From: Schistocerca nitens
Taxonomy: Eukaryota; Arthropoda; Insecta; Orthoptera; Acrididae
Direction of reading: 5' to 3'
Assembly: GCF_023898315.1 (NCBI RefSeq)
Contig: NC_064615.1
Span: 738,146,950 to 738,210,949 of the forward strand
DNA: 64,000 bases
Below, in pieces: positions 53,041-64,000 of the stretch. The notes beneath the pieces are model-generated. The model had not been told where the DNA came from, made no database searches, and was given only the letters and a program-made list of their open reading frames with translations. The position numbers and the translations under genes are program-made. The number at the start of each line of letters is the position of its first letter. The stretch's first letter is position 1.

Positions 53041-55435
53041 GGCACAGATGGTGTTTAGAAAGGATAGATTGCATGCAACTGGTGGTGGCGTGTTTGTTGC
53101 TGTTAATAGTAGTTTATCCGCTAGTGAAGTAGAAGTGGATAGTTCCTGTGAATTATTATGGGTGGAGGTTACACTCAACAACTGAGCTAGGCTAATAGTT
53201 GGCTCCTTTTACCGACCTCCAGACTCAGCAGCATTAGTGGCAGAACAACTGAGAGAAAATCTGGAATACATCTCACATAAATTTCCTCAGCATGTTATAG
53301 TCTTAGGTGGAGATTTCAATTTACCAGATATAGACTGGGACACTCAGATGTTTAGGACAGGTGGTAGGGACAGAGCATCGAGTGATATTATACTGAGTGC
53401 ACTATCCGAAAATTACCTCGAGCAATTAAACAGAGAACCAACTCGTGGAGATAACATCTTGGACGTACTGATAACAAACAGACCCGAACTTTTCGACTCT
53501 AAGTGCAGAACAGGGAATCAGTGATCATAAGGACGTTGCAGCATCACTGAATATGGAAGTAAATAGGAATATAAAAAAAGGGAGGAAGGTTTATCTGTTT
53601 AGCAAGAGTAATAGAAGGCAGATTTCAGACTACCTAACAGATCAAAACAAAAATTTCTGTTCTGACACTGACAATGTTGAGTGTTTATGGAAAAAGTTCA
53701 AGGCAATCATAAAATGCATTTTAGACAGGTACGTAAAACTGTGAGGGACAGGAAAAACCCACCGTGGTGCAACAACAACGTTAGGAAACTACTGTGAAAG
53801 CAAAGAGAGCTTCACTGCAAGTTTAAACACAGCCAAAACCTCTCAGACAAACTGAAGCTAAACGATGTCAAAGTTAGCGTAAGGAGGGCTATGCGTGAAG
53901 CGTTCAGTGAATTCGAAAGTAAAATTCTTTGTACCGACTTGACAGAAAATCCTGGGAAGTTGTGGTCTTACGTTAAATTAGTAAGTGGTTCGAAACAGCA
54001 TATCCAGACACTCTGGGATGATGATGGCATTGAAACAGAGGATAACACGTGTAAAGCTGAAATACTAAACACCTTTGTCCAAAGCTATTTCATAGAGGAA
54101 GACCACACTGCAGTTTCTTCTCTAAATCCTTGCACAAACGAAAAAATAGCTGACATTGAAATAAGTGTCCAAGGAATAGAAAAGCAACTGAAGTCACTCA
54201 ACAGAGGAAAGTCCATTGGAGCTGACAGGATACCAATTCAATTCTACACAGAGTATGCGAAAGAACTTGCCCCCCTTCTAACAGCCGTGTACCGCAAGTC
54301 TCTAGAGGAACGGAAGGTTCCAAATGACTGGAAAAGAGCACAGGTAGTCCCAGTCTTCAAGAAGGGTCAACGAACAGATCCCCAAAACTATATCTCTGAC
54401 ATCGATCTGTTGTAGAATTCTAGAACATGTTTTTTGCTCACTTATCATGTCATTTCTGGAAACCCAGAATCTACTCTATAGAAATCAACATGGATTCCAG
54501 AAACAGCAGTCGTGTGAGACCCAATTCACTTTATTTGTTCATGAGACCCAGAAAATATTAGATACAGGCACCCAGGTAGATGCCATTTTTCTTGACTTCC
54601 AGAAGGCGTTCGATACAGCTCCGCACTGTCACCTGATAAACAAAGTAAGAGCCTACGGAATATCAGACCAGCTGTGTGGCTGGATTGAAGAGTTTTTAGC
54701 AAACAGAACACAGCATGTTGTTCTCAATGGAGAGACATATACAGACGTTAAAGTAACCTCTGGCATGCCACAGGGGAGTGTTATGGGACCATTGATTTTC
54801 ACAATATATATATAAATGACCTGGTAGGTAGTGTCGTAAGTTCCATGCAGCTTTTCGTAGATGATGCTGTAGTATACAGAGAAGTTGCAGCATTAGAAAA
54901 TTGTAGCGAAATGCAGGAAGATCTGCAGCGGATAGGCACTTGGTTCAGGGAGTGGCAACTGACCCTTAACATAGACAAATGTAATGTATTGCGAATACAT
55001 AGAAAGAAGGATCCTTTATTGTATGATTATATGATAGCAGAACAAACACTGGTAGCAGTTACTTCTGTAAAATATCTGGGAGCATGCGTGTGGAACAATT
55101 TAAAGTGGAATGATCATATAAAATTAATTATTGGTAAGGTGGGTGCTGGGTTGAGATTCCTTGGGAGAGTCCTTAGAAAATGTAGTCCATCAACAAAGGA
55201 GGTGGCTTACAAAACACTTGTTCGACCTACACTTGAGTATTGCTCATCAGTGTGGGATCCGTACCAGGTCGGGTTGACAGACGAGATAGAGAAGATCCAA
55301 AGAAGAGCAGAGCGTTTCGTCACAGGGTTATTTGGTAAGCGTGATAGCATTAAAATCTTGCTGTCCAGTTTTCGAGAGGGTGCGTTTCTGGATGAGGTAT
55401 CGAATATATTGCTTCCCCCTACTTATACCTCCTGA
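53041..55435 (+). pseudogene. LINE D endonuclease and reverse transcriptase
   Basis: Endonuclease: ATGGGVFVAVNSSLSAS, LLWVEVTL, IVGSFYRPPDSAALVAEQLR, VIVLGGDFNLPDIDW (catalytic GDFN), DNILDVLITNR and a frameshift before the SDH block at about 53522 (gtgatcataagg). RT: LNRGKSIGADRIPIQFYTEY, VPVFKKGQR, NQHGFQKQQSCETQFTLFVH, AIFLDFQKAFDTAPH, VTSGMPQGSVMGPLIFTIYI and MQLFVDDAVVYREV (catalytic pair FVDD). Thumb: VKYLGACVWNNLKWNDHIK and VRPTLEYCSSVWDPYQVGLT. Few stops; the YRPISL block before NQHG is missing. Confidence 0.84.
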
Positions 55436-55611
55436 GGAGATCACGAATGTAAAATTAGAGAGATTCGAGCATGCACAGAGGCTTTCCAGCAGTTGTTCTT
55501 CCCGCGAAACATACGCGACTGGAACAGGAAAGGGAGGTAATGATAGCGGCATGTAAAGTGCCCTCTGCCACACACCATTGGGTGGCTTGAGGAGTATAAA
55601 TGTAGATGTAG

Positions 55612-55631
55612 AATAATAATAATAATAATCA
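55612..55631. repeat. (AAT)n tract
   Basis: Six or seven AAT units at the end of LINE D, at the junction with the next LINE. Confidence 0.85.
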
Positions 55632-56560
55632 ACAGATACGAGGAAAGTAAACTGGAAAAAGAAAACACTACATGGCAAGCACCCGTATCTAACACAGCCC
55701 CACATCGATCAAGACGCATCCAACACCTGGCTAGGAAAAGGCAATATATACAGTGAGACGGAAGGATTCATGATTGCAATACAGGATCAAACAATAAACA
55801 TCAGATATTAGAGCAAGCATATTATTAAAGATCCCAATACCACAACACATAAATGCAGACTTTGCAAACAACAAACAGAAACAGTAGATCACATCACAAG
55901 CGGATGTACAATACCAGCAAATACAGAATACACCAGAAGACATGACAATGTAGCAAAAATAATACATCAACAACTTGTCATACAACATAAACTAATAAAA
56001 CAACATGTTCCCACATACAAGTACGCACCACAAAATGTACTGGAGAATGATGAATACAAATTATACTGGAACAGAACCATTATAACAGATAAAACAACAC
56101 CACAAACAAACCTGACATCATACTCACCAATAAAAAGAAGAAATTAACACAACTAATCGAAATATCCATACCCAATGCAACAAATATACAGAAGAAAACA
56201 GGAGAAAAAATTGAAAAATACATCCAACTGGCTGAGGAAGTCAAGGACATGTGGCATCAGGATAAAGTTGACATTATGCCAATTATACTATCAACTACAG
56301 GAGTCATACCACACAATATCCACCAGTACGTCAATGCAATACAGCTACATCCAAACGTATATATACAACTACAGAAATCTGTAATTATTGATACATGTTC
56401 AATTACCTGAAAGTTCCTAAATGCAATGTAACATATACCGTACAGTTAAAAGGAAGTCACACTTGATCAAGGTCTGCGTCACTTTCCATTTTTAACCAGA
56501 CGTAATGTCTGAGAAAGCAAAGAAGATAATATAATAATAATAAAATAATAAAAATAAAAA
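55632..56560 (+). pseudogene. R2-like LINE 3' end, 5'-truncated (LINE E)
   Basis: Reads GFMIAIQDQTINIRY, then HKCRLCKQQTETVDHITSGC (a C-x2-C-x7-H-x4-C knuckle at 55854-55906), YTRRHDNVAKIIHQQLVIQH, NVLENDEYKLYWNRTIITDK and, after a shift, LIEISIPNATNIQKKTGEKI and IMPIILSTTGVIPHNI. A CCHC knuckle followed by a nuclease-like C-terminus is the arrangement of R2/R4-type LINEs with restriction-like endonuclease; clade assignment is from memory. The 3' end is (AAT)-rich at 56530-56565. About three frames are used. Confidence 0.65.
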
Positions 56561-56565
56561 AGTAT

Positions 56566-57411
56566 TGTTGCATTAGACAGACTAAGTTTCAAAACTAAAC
56601 AATGGAAAGTCCAGGTTGGATTAATGACAGTCCTATACAAAAGTATAGATGGCTTCTCACTGTATAATGGAGATGTAGATTAAAAGATAGGCACATCAAA
56701 AAGACTGTCAAACAAGGAAACTTTTGGCCAAAAAGGCCTTCATCATCATTAAACAACATACATACACACAAACACTCACACAAAGATGGCTCAAGCACAT
56801 GAACACAGTCTCTGGCTGCCAAGGATTTTGGTTTATTTGTTTGGTGGTCTTTTTGTTGTGCCTAACTATGTCTCAGCTCCTCCACAAAATGGTGAGTAGC
56901 AATTAATTCTTTTCATAATATTATCATTAAGTTTCAAAATCGTCATTTTGACCACTTTGGCAGTCCTAGTGTAAAGGAACATCAAAATTATGTATGAGAT
57001 TTCAGTGATGTCATGTTCTAAGAACTGCCTGCCCCATCCACTTCACAGCAAAAGTTGATATTAAACCATATTTAAAAGGAAAAAAAAATCATAGTTTTAG
57101 GTTAGCTTTTGTCTGCAAGTCCCTCGCACTCCCCAATATGAGAGATTTTATCACTACATTATGTCAGTACTTTTACAAGTTCCTTTAGTGATTCCAATTG
57201 TCATTTCTTTGTTATTTCACTAACACAATTTCTCCCACAGAATACTGTATCACAGCTGTTTCTTTTGGGGCACTATAAGTCTATGGGTTTAGTGGAAGAG
57301 TCACATGAAGGTTCTGTCTAGGACCATGGTATTCCATCTAATTGTAAGATCTAACTGTTTACAAACACAGGCTTTCTCTGTGTTTGTAACTGATAAAATA
57401 TTTGTTTTACA
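56566..57411. other. Unassigned sequence before RTE copy 2
   Basis: No coding motif or repeat recognised. It includes a degenerate CACAAACACTCACACAA stretch near 56765. Confidence 0.35.
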
Positions 57412-57421
57412 ATTATTGATC
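57412..57421. repeat. Left target duplication of RTE copy 2
   Basis: ATTATTGATC, repeated exactly at 60710-60719. Confidence 0.9.
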
Positions 57422-60400
57422 CTTCCCCCATGAACCATGGACCTTGCCGTTGGTGGGCAGGCTTGCGTGCCTCAGCGATACAGATGGCCGTACCGTAGGT
57501 GCAACCACAATGGAGGGGTATCTGTTGAGAGGCCAGACAAACATGTGGTTCCTGAAGAAGGGCAGCAGCCTTTTCAGTAGTTGCAGGGGCAACACTCTGG
57601 ATGATTGACTGATCTGGCCTTGTAAAATTAACCAAAACGGCCTTGCTGTGCTGGTACTGCGAACGGCTGAAAGCAAGGGGAAACTACAGCCGTAATTTTT
57701 CCCAAGGACATGCAGCTTTACTGTATGATTAAATGATGATGGTATCCTCTTGGGTAAAATATTCCGGAGGTAAAATAGTCCCCCATTCGAATCTCCGGGC
57801 AGGGACTACTCAAGAGGACGTTGTTATCAGGAGAAAGAAAACTGGCATTCTACGGATCGGAGCGTGGAATGTCAGATCCCTTAATCGGGCAGGTAGGTTA
57901 GAAAATTTAAAAAGGGAAATGGATAGGTTAAAGTTAGATATAGTGGGAACTAGTGAAGTTCGGTGGCAGGAGGAACAAGTCTTTTGGTCAGGTGATTACA
58001 GGGTTATAAATACAAAATCAAATAGGGGTAATGCAGGAGTAAGTTTAATAATGAATAAAAAAATAGGAGTGCGGGTTAGCTACTACAAGCAGCATAGTGA
58101 ACGCATTATTGTGGCCAAGATAGACACAAAGCCCATGCCTACTACAGTAGTACAAATTTATATGCCAACTAGCTCTGCAGATGATGAAGAAATTGATGAA
58201 ATGTATGACGAGATAAATGAAATTATTCAGGTAGTGAAGGGAGACGAAAATTTAATAGTCATGGGTGACTGGAATTCAGCAGTAGGAAAAGGGAGAGAAG
58301 GAAACATAGTAGGTGAATATGGATTGGGGGGAAGAAATGAAAGAGGAAGCCGCCTTGTAGAATTTTGCACAGAGCATAACTTAATCATAGCTAACACTTG
58401 GTTCAAGAATCATAAAAGAAGGTTGTATACCTGGAAGAATCCTGGAGATACTAAAAGGTATCAGATAGATTATATAATGGTAAGACAGAGATTTAGGAAC
58501 CAGGTTTTAAATTGTAAGACATTTCCAGGGGCAGATGTGGATTCTGACCACAATCTATTGGTTATGAACTGCAGATTGAAACTGAAGAAACTGCAAAAAG
58601 GTGGGAATTTAAGGAGATGGGACCTGGATAAACTGAAAGAACCAGAGGTTGTACAGAGTTTCAGGGAGAGCATAAGGGAACAATTGACAGGAATGGGGGA
58701 AAGAAATACAGTAGAAGAAGAATGGGTAGCTCTGAGGGATGAAGTAGTGAAGGCAGTAGAGGATCAAGTAGGTAAAAAGACGAGGGTTAATAGAAATCCC
58801 TGGGTAACAGAAGAAATATTGAATTTAATTGATGAAAGGAGAAAATAGAAAAATGCAGTAAATGAAGCAGGCAAAAAGGAATACAAACGTCTCAAAAATG
58901 AGATTGACAGGAAGTGCAAAATGGCTAAGCAGGGGTGGCTAGAGGACAAATGTAAGGATGTAGAGGCTTGTCTCACTAGGGGTAAGATAGATACTGCCTA
59001 CAGGAAAATTATAGAGACCTTTGGAGAGAAGAGAACCACTTGTATGAATATCAAGAGCTCAGATGGAAACCCAGTTCTAAGCAAAGAAGGGAAGGCAGAA
59101 AGGTGGAAGTAGTATATAGAGGGTTTATACAGGGGTGATGTACTTGAGGACAATATTATGGAAATGGAAGAGGATGTAGATGAAGATGAAATGGGAGATA
59201 AGATACTGCGTGAAGAGTTTGACAGAGCACTGAAAGACCTGAGTCGAAACAAGGCCCCGGGAGTAGACAACATTCCATTAGAACTACTGATGGCCTTGGG
59301 AGAGCCAGTCATGACAAAACTCTACCATCTGGTGAGCAAGATGTATGAAACAGGCGAAATATCCTCAGACTTCAAGAAGAATATAATAATTCCAATCCCA
59401 AAGAAAGCAGGTGTTGACAGATGTGAAAATTACTGAACTATCAGTTTAATAAGTCACAGCTGCAAAATACTAATGCGAATTCTTTACAGATGAATGGAAA
59501 AACTGGTAGAAGCGGACCTCAGGGAAGATCAGTTTGGATTCCGTAGAAATGTTGGAACACGTGAGGCAATACTAACCTTACGACTTATCTTAGAAGAAAG
59601 ATTAAGAAAAGGCAAACCTACGTTTCTAGCATTTGTAGACTTAGAGAAAGCTTTTGACAACGTTAACTGGAATACTCTCTTTCAAATTCTAAAGGTGGCA
59701 GGGGTAAAATACAAGGAGCGAAATGCTATTTACAATTTGTACAGAAACCAGATGGCAGTTATAAGAGTCGAGGGACATGAAAGGGAAGCAGTGGTTGGGA
59801 AAGGAGTGAGACAGGGTTGTAGCCTCTCCCCGATGTTATTCAATCTGTATATTGAGCAAACAGTGAAGGAAGCAAAAGAAATATTTGGAGTAGGTATTAA
59901 AATTCATGGAGAAGAAGTAAAAACTTTGAGGTTCGCCGATGACATTGTAATTCTGTCAGAGACAGCAAAGGACTTGAAAGAGCAGTTGAACGGAATGGAC
60001 AGTTTCTTGAAAGGAGGATATAAGATGAACATCAACAAAAGCAAAATGAGGATAACGGAATGTAGTCAAATTAAATCGGGTGATGCTGAGGGGATTAGAT
60101 TAGGAAATGAGACACTTAAAGTAGTAAAGGAGTATTGCTATTTAGGGAGTAAAATAACTGATGATGGTCGAAGTAGAGAGGATATAAAATGTAGACTGGC
60201 AATGGCAAGGAAATTGTTTCTGAAGAAGAGAAATTTGTTAACATCGAGTATAGATTTAAGTGTCAGGAAGTCGTTTCTGAAAGTATTTGTATGGAGTGTA
60301 GCCATGTATGGAAGTGAAACATGGACGATAACCAGTTTGGACAAGAAGAGAATAGAAGCTTTCGAAATGTGGTTCTACAGAAGAATGCTGAAGATAGGAT

Positions 60401-60709
60401 GGGTAGATCACATAACTAATGAGGAGGTACTGAATAGGATTGGGGAGAAGAGGAGTTTGTGGCACAACTTGACTAGAAGAAGGGATCAGTTGGTAGGACA
60501 TGTTTTGAGGCATCAAGGGATCACAAATTTAGCATTGGAGGGCAGTGTGGAGGGTAAAAATCGTAGAGGGAGACCAAGAGATGAATACACTAAGCAGATT
60601 CAGAAGGATGTAGGTTGCAGTAGGTACTGGGAGATGAAGAAGCTTGCACAAGATAGAGTAGCATGGAGAGCTGCATGAAACCAGTCTCAGGACTGAAGAC
60701 CACAACAAC
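57422..60709 (+). mobile_element. RTE-type LINE, copy 2, full length
   Basis: A 3,288-bp element bounded by a 10-bp duplication. The 5' UTR begins CTTCCCCCATGAACCATGG and the tail ends CTGAAGACCACAACAAC. Colinear with copy 1 apart from the LTR-like insertion there. One endonuclease-RT frame occupies almost the whole length, as in other RTE elements. The UTRs are very short. Confidence 0.93.
57733..60678 (+). pseudogene. RTE copy 2 polyprotein, four stops in one frame
   Basis: A 982-codon frame without frameshift, broken only by TAG 58846-58848, TAG 59110-59112, TGA 59434-59436 and TGA 59491-59493; comparison with copy 1 shows both TGAs replace CGA. Endonuclease (about residues 35-250): GAWNVRSLNRAG, GTSEVRWQEE, GDWNSAVG, IDYIM and SDHNLLV. 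RT: NKAPGVDNIP, ENY*TIS, DQFGFRRNVG, FVDLEKAFDNVNW, GVRQGCSLSPMLFNLYIEQT, LRFADDIVILSE (intact catalytic pair, about 59930) and YCYLGSKITDDG. The C-terminal part has MYGSETWTITSLDKKR and GRRGRPRDEYTK-like KNRRGRPRDEY. Intact apart from the stops. Confidence 0.92.
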
Positions 60710-60719
60710 ATTATTGATC
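60710..60719. repeat. Right target duplication of RTE copy 2
   Basis: ATTATTGATC, identical to 57412-57421. Confidence 0.9.
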
Positions 60720-62280
60720 AAGTAGCAATAACTTCTCAATGTTGCATTTTGATAAGATTCCTACCTATCATCTATGTACACATTAACAAGTTTTCAATTT
60801 GTCACAGTAAAGAGAATAAATATTGCAGTAAGTCAGTTACATACACAATTGGCAAATGAGGTACATTATTGTCACTAACATCTAACTATTGAAATACAGC
60901 CTTTTTTTCTGACTTCCAGAAGGTAACACCTAATATTTTCTGCCACCTGAAGAAACACTGCTGCTACTCAGGTATTTCTCCGAGATGAACTACATCACAT
61001 TGGTACAATTATTATCATTAATTGGCATTTTCTAACTTCTGGAAGCTACCACTGATAACCTAATACTGTGTTAGTAATTGGGAAACATCATACTCCCAAA
61101 ATTAAATAAAGTATATAATTTGCTAGTAATTCTTTTACATTGTATGGACACAAGGATTCTTGGATTACAGTTTCTATTAGTGTTGTAGTGGATGTAGTCA
61201 GTTGAATAAGTAATAAAGTGCTTAAACTATTCTGAACTACACAGGTACAGAGAAACAGCAGCTGAGTTACATATCTAAGAGATAAAAAAGGTTCCTGTGT
61301 ATTTAGTTAAGTGTTAATTTGCAGTATATTTAAATGTGTATAAATCAAGAAAAATGCCCTTGATTGATATTGCATAATTTGGTTATCTTTAATGATGATT
61401 ACTGCAGCAATTTATAGCACATTTTTCTCTCTAAAAATGTGTTCTTGTGCTTGTTCGACTTTCCTGGGGATTGTCCTTCATGCGGGAAGCTGTGAAACAT
61501 GACATTTGAATGAATTTTTTTTTAAATTCTAGTGATTGTGATTGTGTAACCCTTTCAAAACTTTGATAAAAGAATCAATGAACAGGAAAAAATAAGTAGT
61601 AACTCACGCAGTGCTACATGGGCTGATCAGTACTTATCTTCAAGAGGTGCAACTCTACAGACAATGTAAACATACAAAGTAAAATTCAATAACAGAGAAT
61701 CCATGACGAAAACAATACACAAAAGTGAAGGAAAGCAATCACTCAGCTGCAGGTGATTAATGTGGGGCACATATATTCACAAAAGAGCATAGAGATATCA
61801 CTAGCTTACATACTACCATTCTTTATAATTTAAGCTCACATTCTCACAGAATGATGTGGACACCTAATGGAAGGCTTTGGTGCACTAACCAGGTATGTCA
61901 ACTTTTGGCAAAAAATGAGATCTTCCCGCCACTGCATAGTTCGAAAATTGCTGTATCATGTGATACAAGAGTGAGACCTGTCCATGGGACCAATTCAGAA
62001 TAAAAAAGAGAATGGCATTGTCAATGTCAAATGTTTGGGGCAAGAACTAGATATCTCCAATGCTTTCTTTGTCATTGCATCAAACATTACTCAGATTCTG
62101 ACATGTGAAATGTATCCAAGAATTTCACTGTGTTTAATGTTACACAATATCTTTATTTAGACTCCTTGTTCCACTCTGAGAAGCTTTTCACTCTCTCATT
62201 TAGAGTACTGATGTGAGAAGTGCATTGTTTCAAAACATAGATCCTTTGAGTACTTCTCTGCACACAAGAATGTAGTTTGC
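60720..62280. other. Unassigned sequence
   Basis: AT-rich, no named motif. A stretch at about 61890-61990 reads QLLAKNEIFPPLHSSKIAVS and is open for about 45 codons. It may be a decayed element ORF, but I do not recognise it. Confidence 0.35.
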
Positions 62281-62284
62281 TGTA

Positions 62285-62840
62285 GGGCATTATTATATCA
62301 AGTTACCTATCATGATTTTTTCACCTTTTTTGAGAAGAAACTTTATGAAGTGTCTCTGCATGTTAAAAATGAGAAATATAAAGATGTCATGAAATTTGCC
62401 AAGAAGTATGTGCCGGTCTCAGACATGGAACTTTATAAATGGTTCAAATGGCTCTAAGTACTATGGGACTTAACATCTGAGGTCATCAGTCCCCTAGACT
62501 TAGAACTACTTAAGCCTAAGTAACCTAAGGACATCACACACATCCATGCCCAAGGCAGGATTCGAACCTGCGACTGTATCAGGCACGCGGTTTCAGACTG
62601 AAGTGCCTATAACCGTTTGGCTACAGCGGCTGGCTGAAACTCTATAATAAGGTGGTGTGTGACAGAGCTGTTCAGATGCTGCCTACATTTCTACACAAGG
62701 AGAGGCACAGTGAACTTCTCATTAAGCTTCACAGCTGGTACTTTTATTACGGTGTCCATTTTGTTATTGTAATTCTCAGACTCTTTATCACATTCATTAA
62801 CCTGCAGAGTCCTAATAACATATTCATGTGAATCTAATGC
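62285..62840 (+). other. Possible unknown ORF interrupted by a SINE
   Basis: Reading from about 62285 gives CCRALLYQVTYHDFFTFFEK and KYKDVMKFAKKYVPVSDMEL up to the SINE at 62439. If the SINE and one copy of its target duplication are left out, the frame continues with NKVVCDRAVQMLPTFLHK and ERHSELLIKLH to a stop near 62830, about 130 codons in all. I do not recognise the protein. No splice sites or start are convincing; it could be a decayed transposon gene. Confidence 0.35.
62439..62635 (-). repeat. tRNA-derived SINE (alpha family), copy 2
   Basis: The minus strand shows GTAGCCAAACGGTTATAGGC (box A), CGCAGGTTCGAATCCTGCCT (box B) and GATGTCCTTAGGTTACTTAG, ending GAGCCATTTGAACCAT. It is the same family as 35482-35676, opposite strand. 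Flanks AACTTTATAA (62429-62438) and AACTCTATAA (62638-62647) are a target duplication with one mismatch; two bases beyond the head (62636-62637) are unassigned. Confidence 0.88.
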
Positions 62841-63239
62841 ACCATAGAATGTAATGTGCACTCCAATTTTAAAAATTATAATCATAAAAAAAGAGTTTGT
62901 TGGCACATCAGTTGTAGGCTAAATTTATTTACACAACATTTGATGTATACATAAACTATCAAAACAACAGCATTTTTTAACCAACCCATTGTTAAGGGAA
63001 CACCCATTATCAAAAAAGTGCACCAAACTTGATTACCTACATGACAAGCAAACATACCGTAAATTACAGGTATTATCATCATTATTCACTAATGTCACCA
63101 TTACTTGTAACCTTGGAGGAGTCTACATCAGAAACAGATTCATTTCCTCCTTCCCCATCACCCCCATTGTCGTTCTAGAGCATGTCATCTTCACTGGCAT
63201 CAACAGTATTTGAAATACAGCATTTCTTGAATGATTTCA

Positions 63240-64000
63240 TGACCATTGGTTTTTTTATGCTTTTCTAGGCGGTCAAAACCCTATGTGCAATAATGTGGAG
63301 TGCAGCCTTCTTAATTTTTCATATCAGTGTCAGTTCACAGTTTGGTTCACAAAACCATTTTTTGTACTGTTGCTGAACATAACCATTGAAAGATTCATTT
63401 ATACGAGTATACAAGGGTTGTAACACAGGAGTCATTCCTCAAGGAATAATTATAAGATCTCTAGCTAGGCTGTGGATCTTCTACTTTACATCATCTGTGA
63501 GATGACCTCAAAATGGTTTGAAAAGCCCACCAGAATGGAGTTACCATATGTTTCAGAGCCAGTCAACATTAATGTTTCAATCATCCATCACTTCTCTTGA
63601 TTTTGAACAATGACATCATCAGGGAACAGTTTTTCATTATTAGGGGTCTTGTGGCATGAAGATAAAGAAGGGTGAAGTTTGCACACATCTGCTGTGATTG
63701 CCAGCATTATAGTTACGCATTGTTTTCACACCATGATGTTTTGATGTTAACTTCTTTCTCCTCTTCTCATCAATCATGTAATTATATGGCATATCAAACC
63801 AAAGTGGCACCTCATTAGCCTTGCCTATTAGGCTCATCTAAAAATTATTCTCTTTCCGAAGTGTGATGCCGTACCACTGATTTTCTTGAAGCTTTTTCTC
63901 AAAATGCTGTGGATGCTTTTGGCATACTCTTGACAGTATCATAGAGATAAGCCCACCCATTACATGAAGTGTTCAACCCATCCACAGCTAGCCTTAAGGA
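63240..64000 (-). pseudogene. Tigger/pogo-type transposase remnant, cut by the window edge
   Basis: The minus strand, from the right edge inward, reads CQKHPQHFEKKLQENQWYG, LIGKANEVPLWFDMPYNYMI (the first catalytic Asp of the DDE_1 family is in FDMP), a degenerate lysine-rich block, then ARDLIIIP-GMTPVLQPLYTR and INESFNGYVQQQYKKWF. The order xIxNxDExPxxFDxP ... xxVIPGGxTxxLQPLDVxxNKPFK is that of pogo/Tigger transposases. Stops and frameshifts show it is dead. The N-terminal DNA-binding domain lies beyond 64000. Confidence 0.75.

Larger units (their letters stand above)
52641..55615 (+). mobile_element. CR1-like LINE D
   Basis: A plus-strand LINE with an ORF1 fragment, endonuclease, RT and a tail GTAGATGTAGA followed by (AAT)n. 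The 3' end matches LINE F at 43.9-45.3 kb and, on the other strand, 23.9 kb. ORF1 joins the endonuclease directly at about 53040 without the rest of ORF1, indicating an internal deletion. Among the LINE copies here, after the RTE pair, this is the least decayed. Confidence 0.82.

Noticed and set aside
52720..53181. 153-codon minus-strand ORF
   Set aside because: Antisense to LINE D ORF1 and endonuclease, which have recognisable motifs on the plus strand.
1..64000. CRISPR arrays, bacterial operons, ribosome binding sites
   Set aside because: None seen; introns, SINEs and LINEs show this is animal nuclear DNA.

Overview
The window looks like AT-rich, repeat-laden insect nuclear DNA, most like an orthopteran. 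The RTE element, the tRNA-derived SINEs and the Tc1/mariner families resemble repeats I recall from Schistocerca locust sequences; that assignment is from memory and not checked by search. There is no bacterial gene organisation. Almost every coding signal is a transposable element, usually broken, plus one split host gene.

Host gene. Four plus-strand exons (1893-2001, 27361-27569, 32163-32262, 33174-33356) have consensus splice sites. Joined, they keep reading-frame phase across introns of about 25.4, 4.6 and 0.9 kb. Together they encode about 200 residues of an arthropod CUB-domain protein with regularly spaced cysteines. Both the start and the end of the gene lie outside the recognised part, so most of the window is probably its intronic DNA.

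Layout. 2.5-3.2 kb: SINE and LINE scraps. 3.35-4.19 kb: mariner remnant. 4.19-12.3 kb: minus-strand CR1-like LINE with an esterase-type ORF1, cut by a plus-strand RTE (5218-8999, 11-bp target duplication) that itself carries a solo-LTR-like element (7662-8148), and by a SINE (9407-9611). 13.6-17.6 kb: decayed minus-strand Ty3/gypsy element with two LTRs. 17.7-18.8 kb: tRNA-derived SINEs. 19.2-21.6 kb: LINE fragments and a diverged tandem repeat. 21.6-23.7 kb: Helitron helicase remnant split by an apparently intact Tc1-like transposon (21913-23334). 27.8-32.0 kb: three more decayed Tc1-like elements. 34.0-34.8 kb: inverted SINE cluster. 35.2-48.8 kb: a plus-strand LINE that received a SINE, a Penelope-like element with RT and GIY-YIG domains, a piggyBac element and a mariner, which in turn received a Tc1. 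49.4-56.5 kb: three further LINE remnants. 57422-60709: second RTE copy with a 10-bp target duplication. 62.4-62.6 kb: SINE. 63.2-64.0 kb: Tigger/pogo transposase remnant running off the right edge.

The genes do not form a pathway. The window is a stratified archive of insertions inside a long-intron gene, and the nesting gives a relative order of activity. The freshest element is the Tc1-like copy at 22 kb, with one uninterrupted 340-codon transposase ORF. The Penelope-like element (one internal stop) and the second RTE (four stops, no frameshift) are next.
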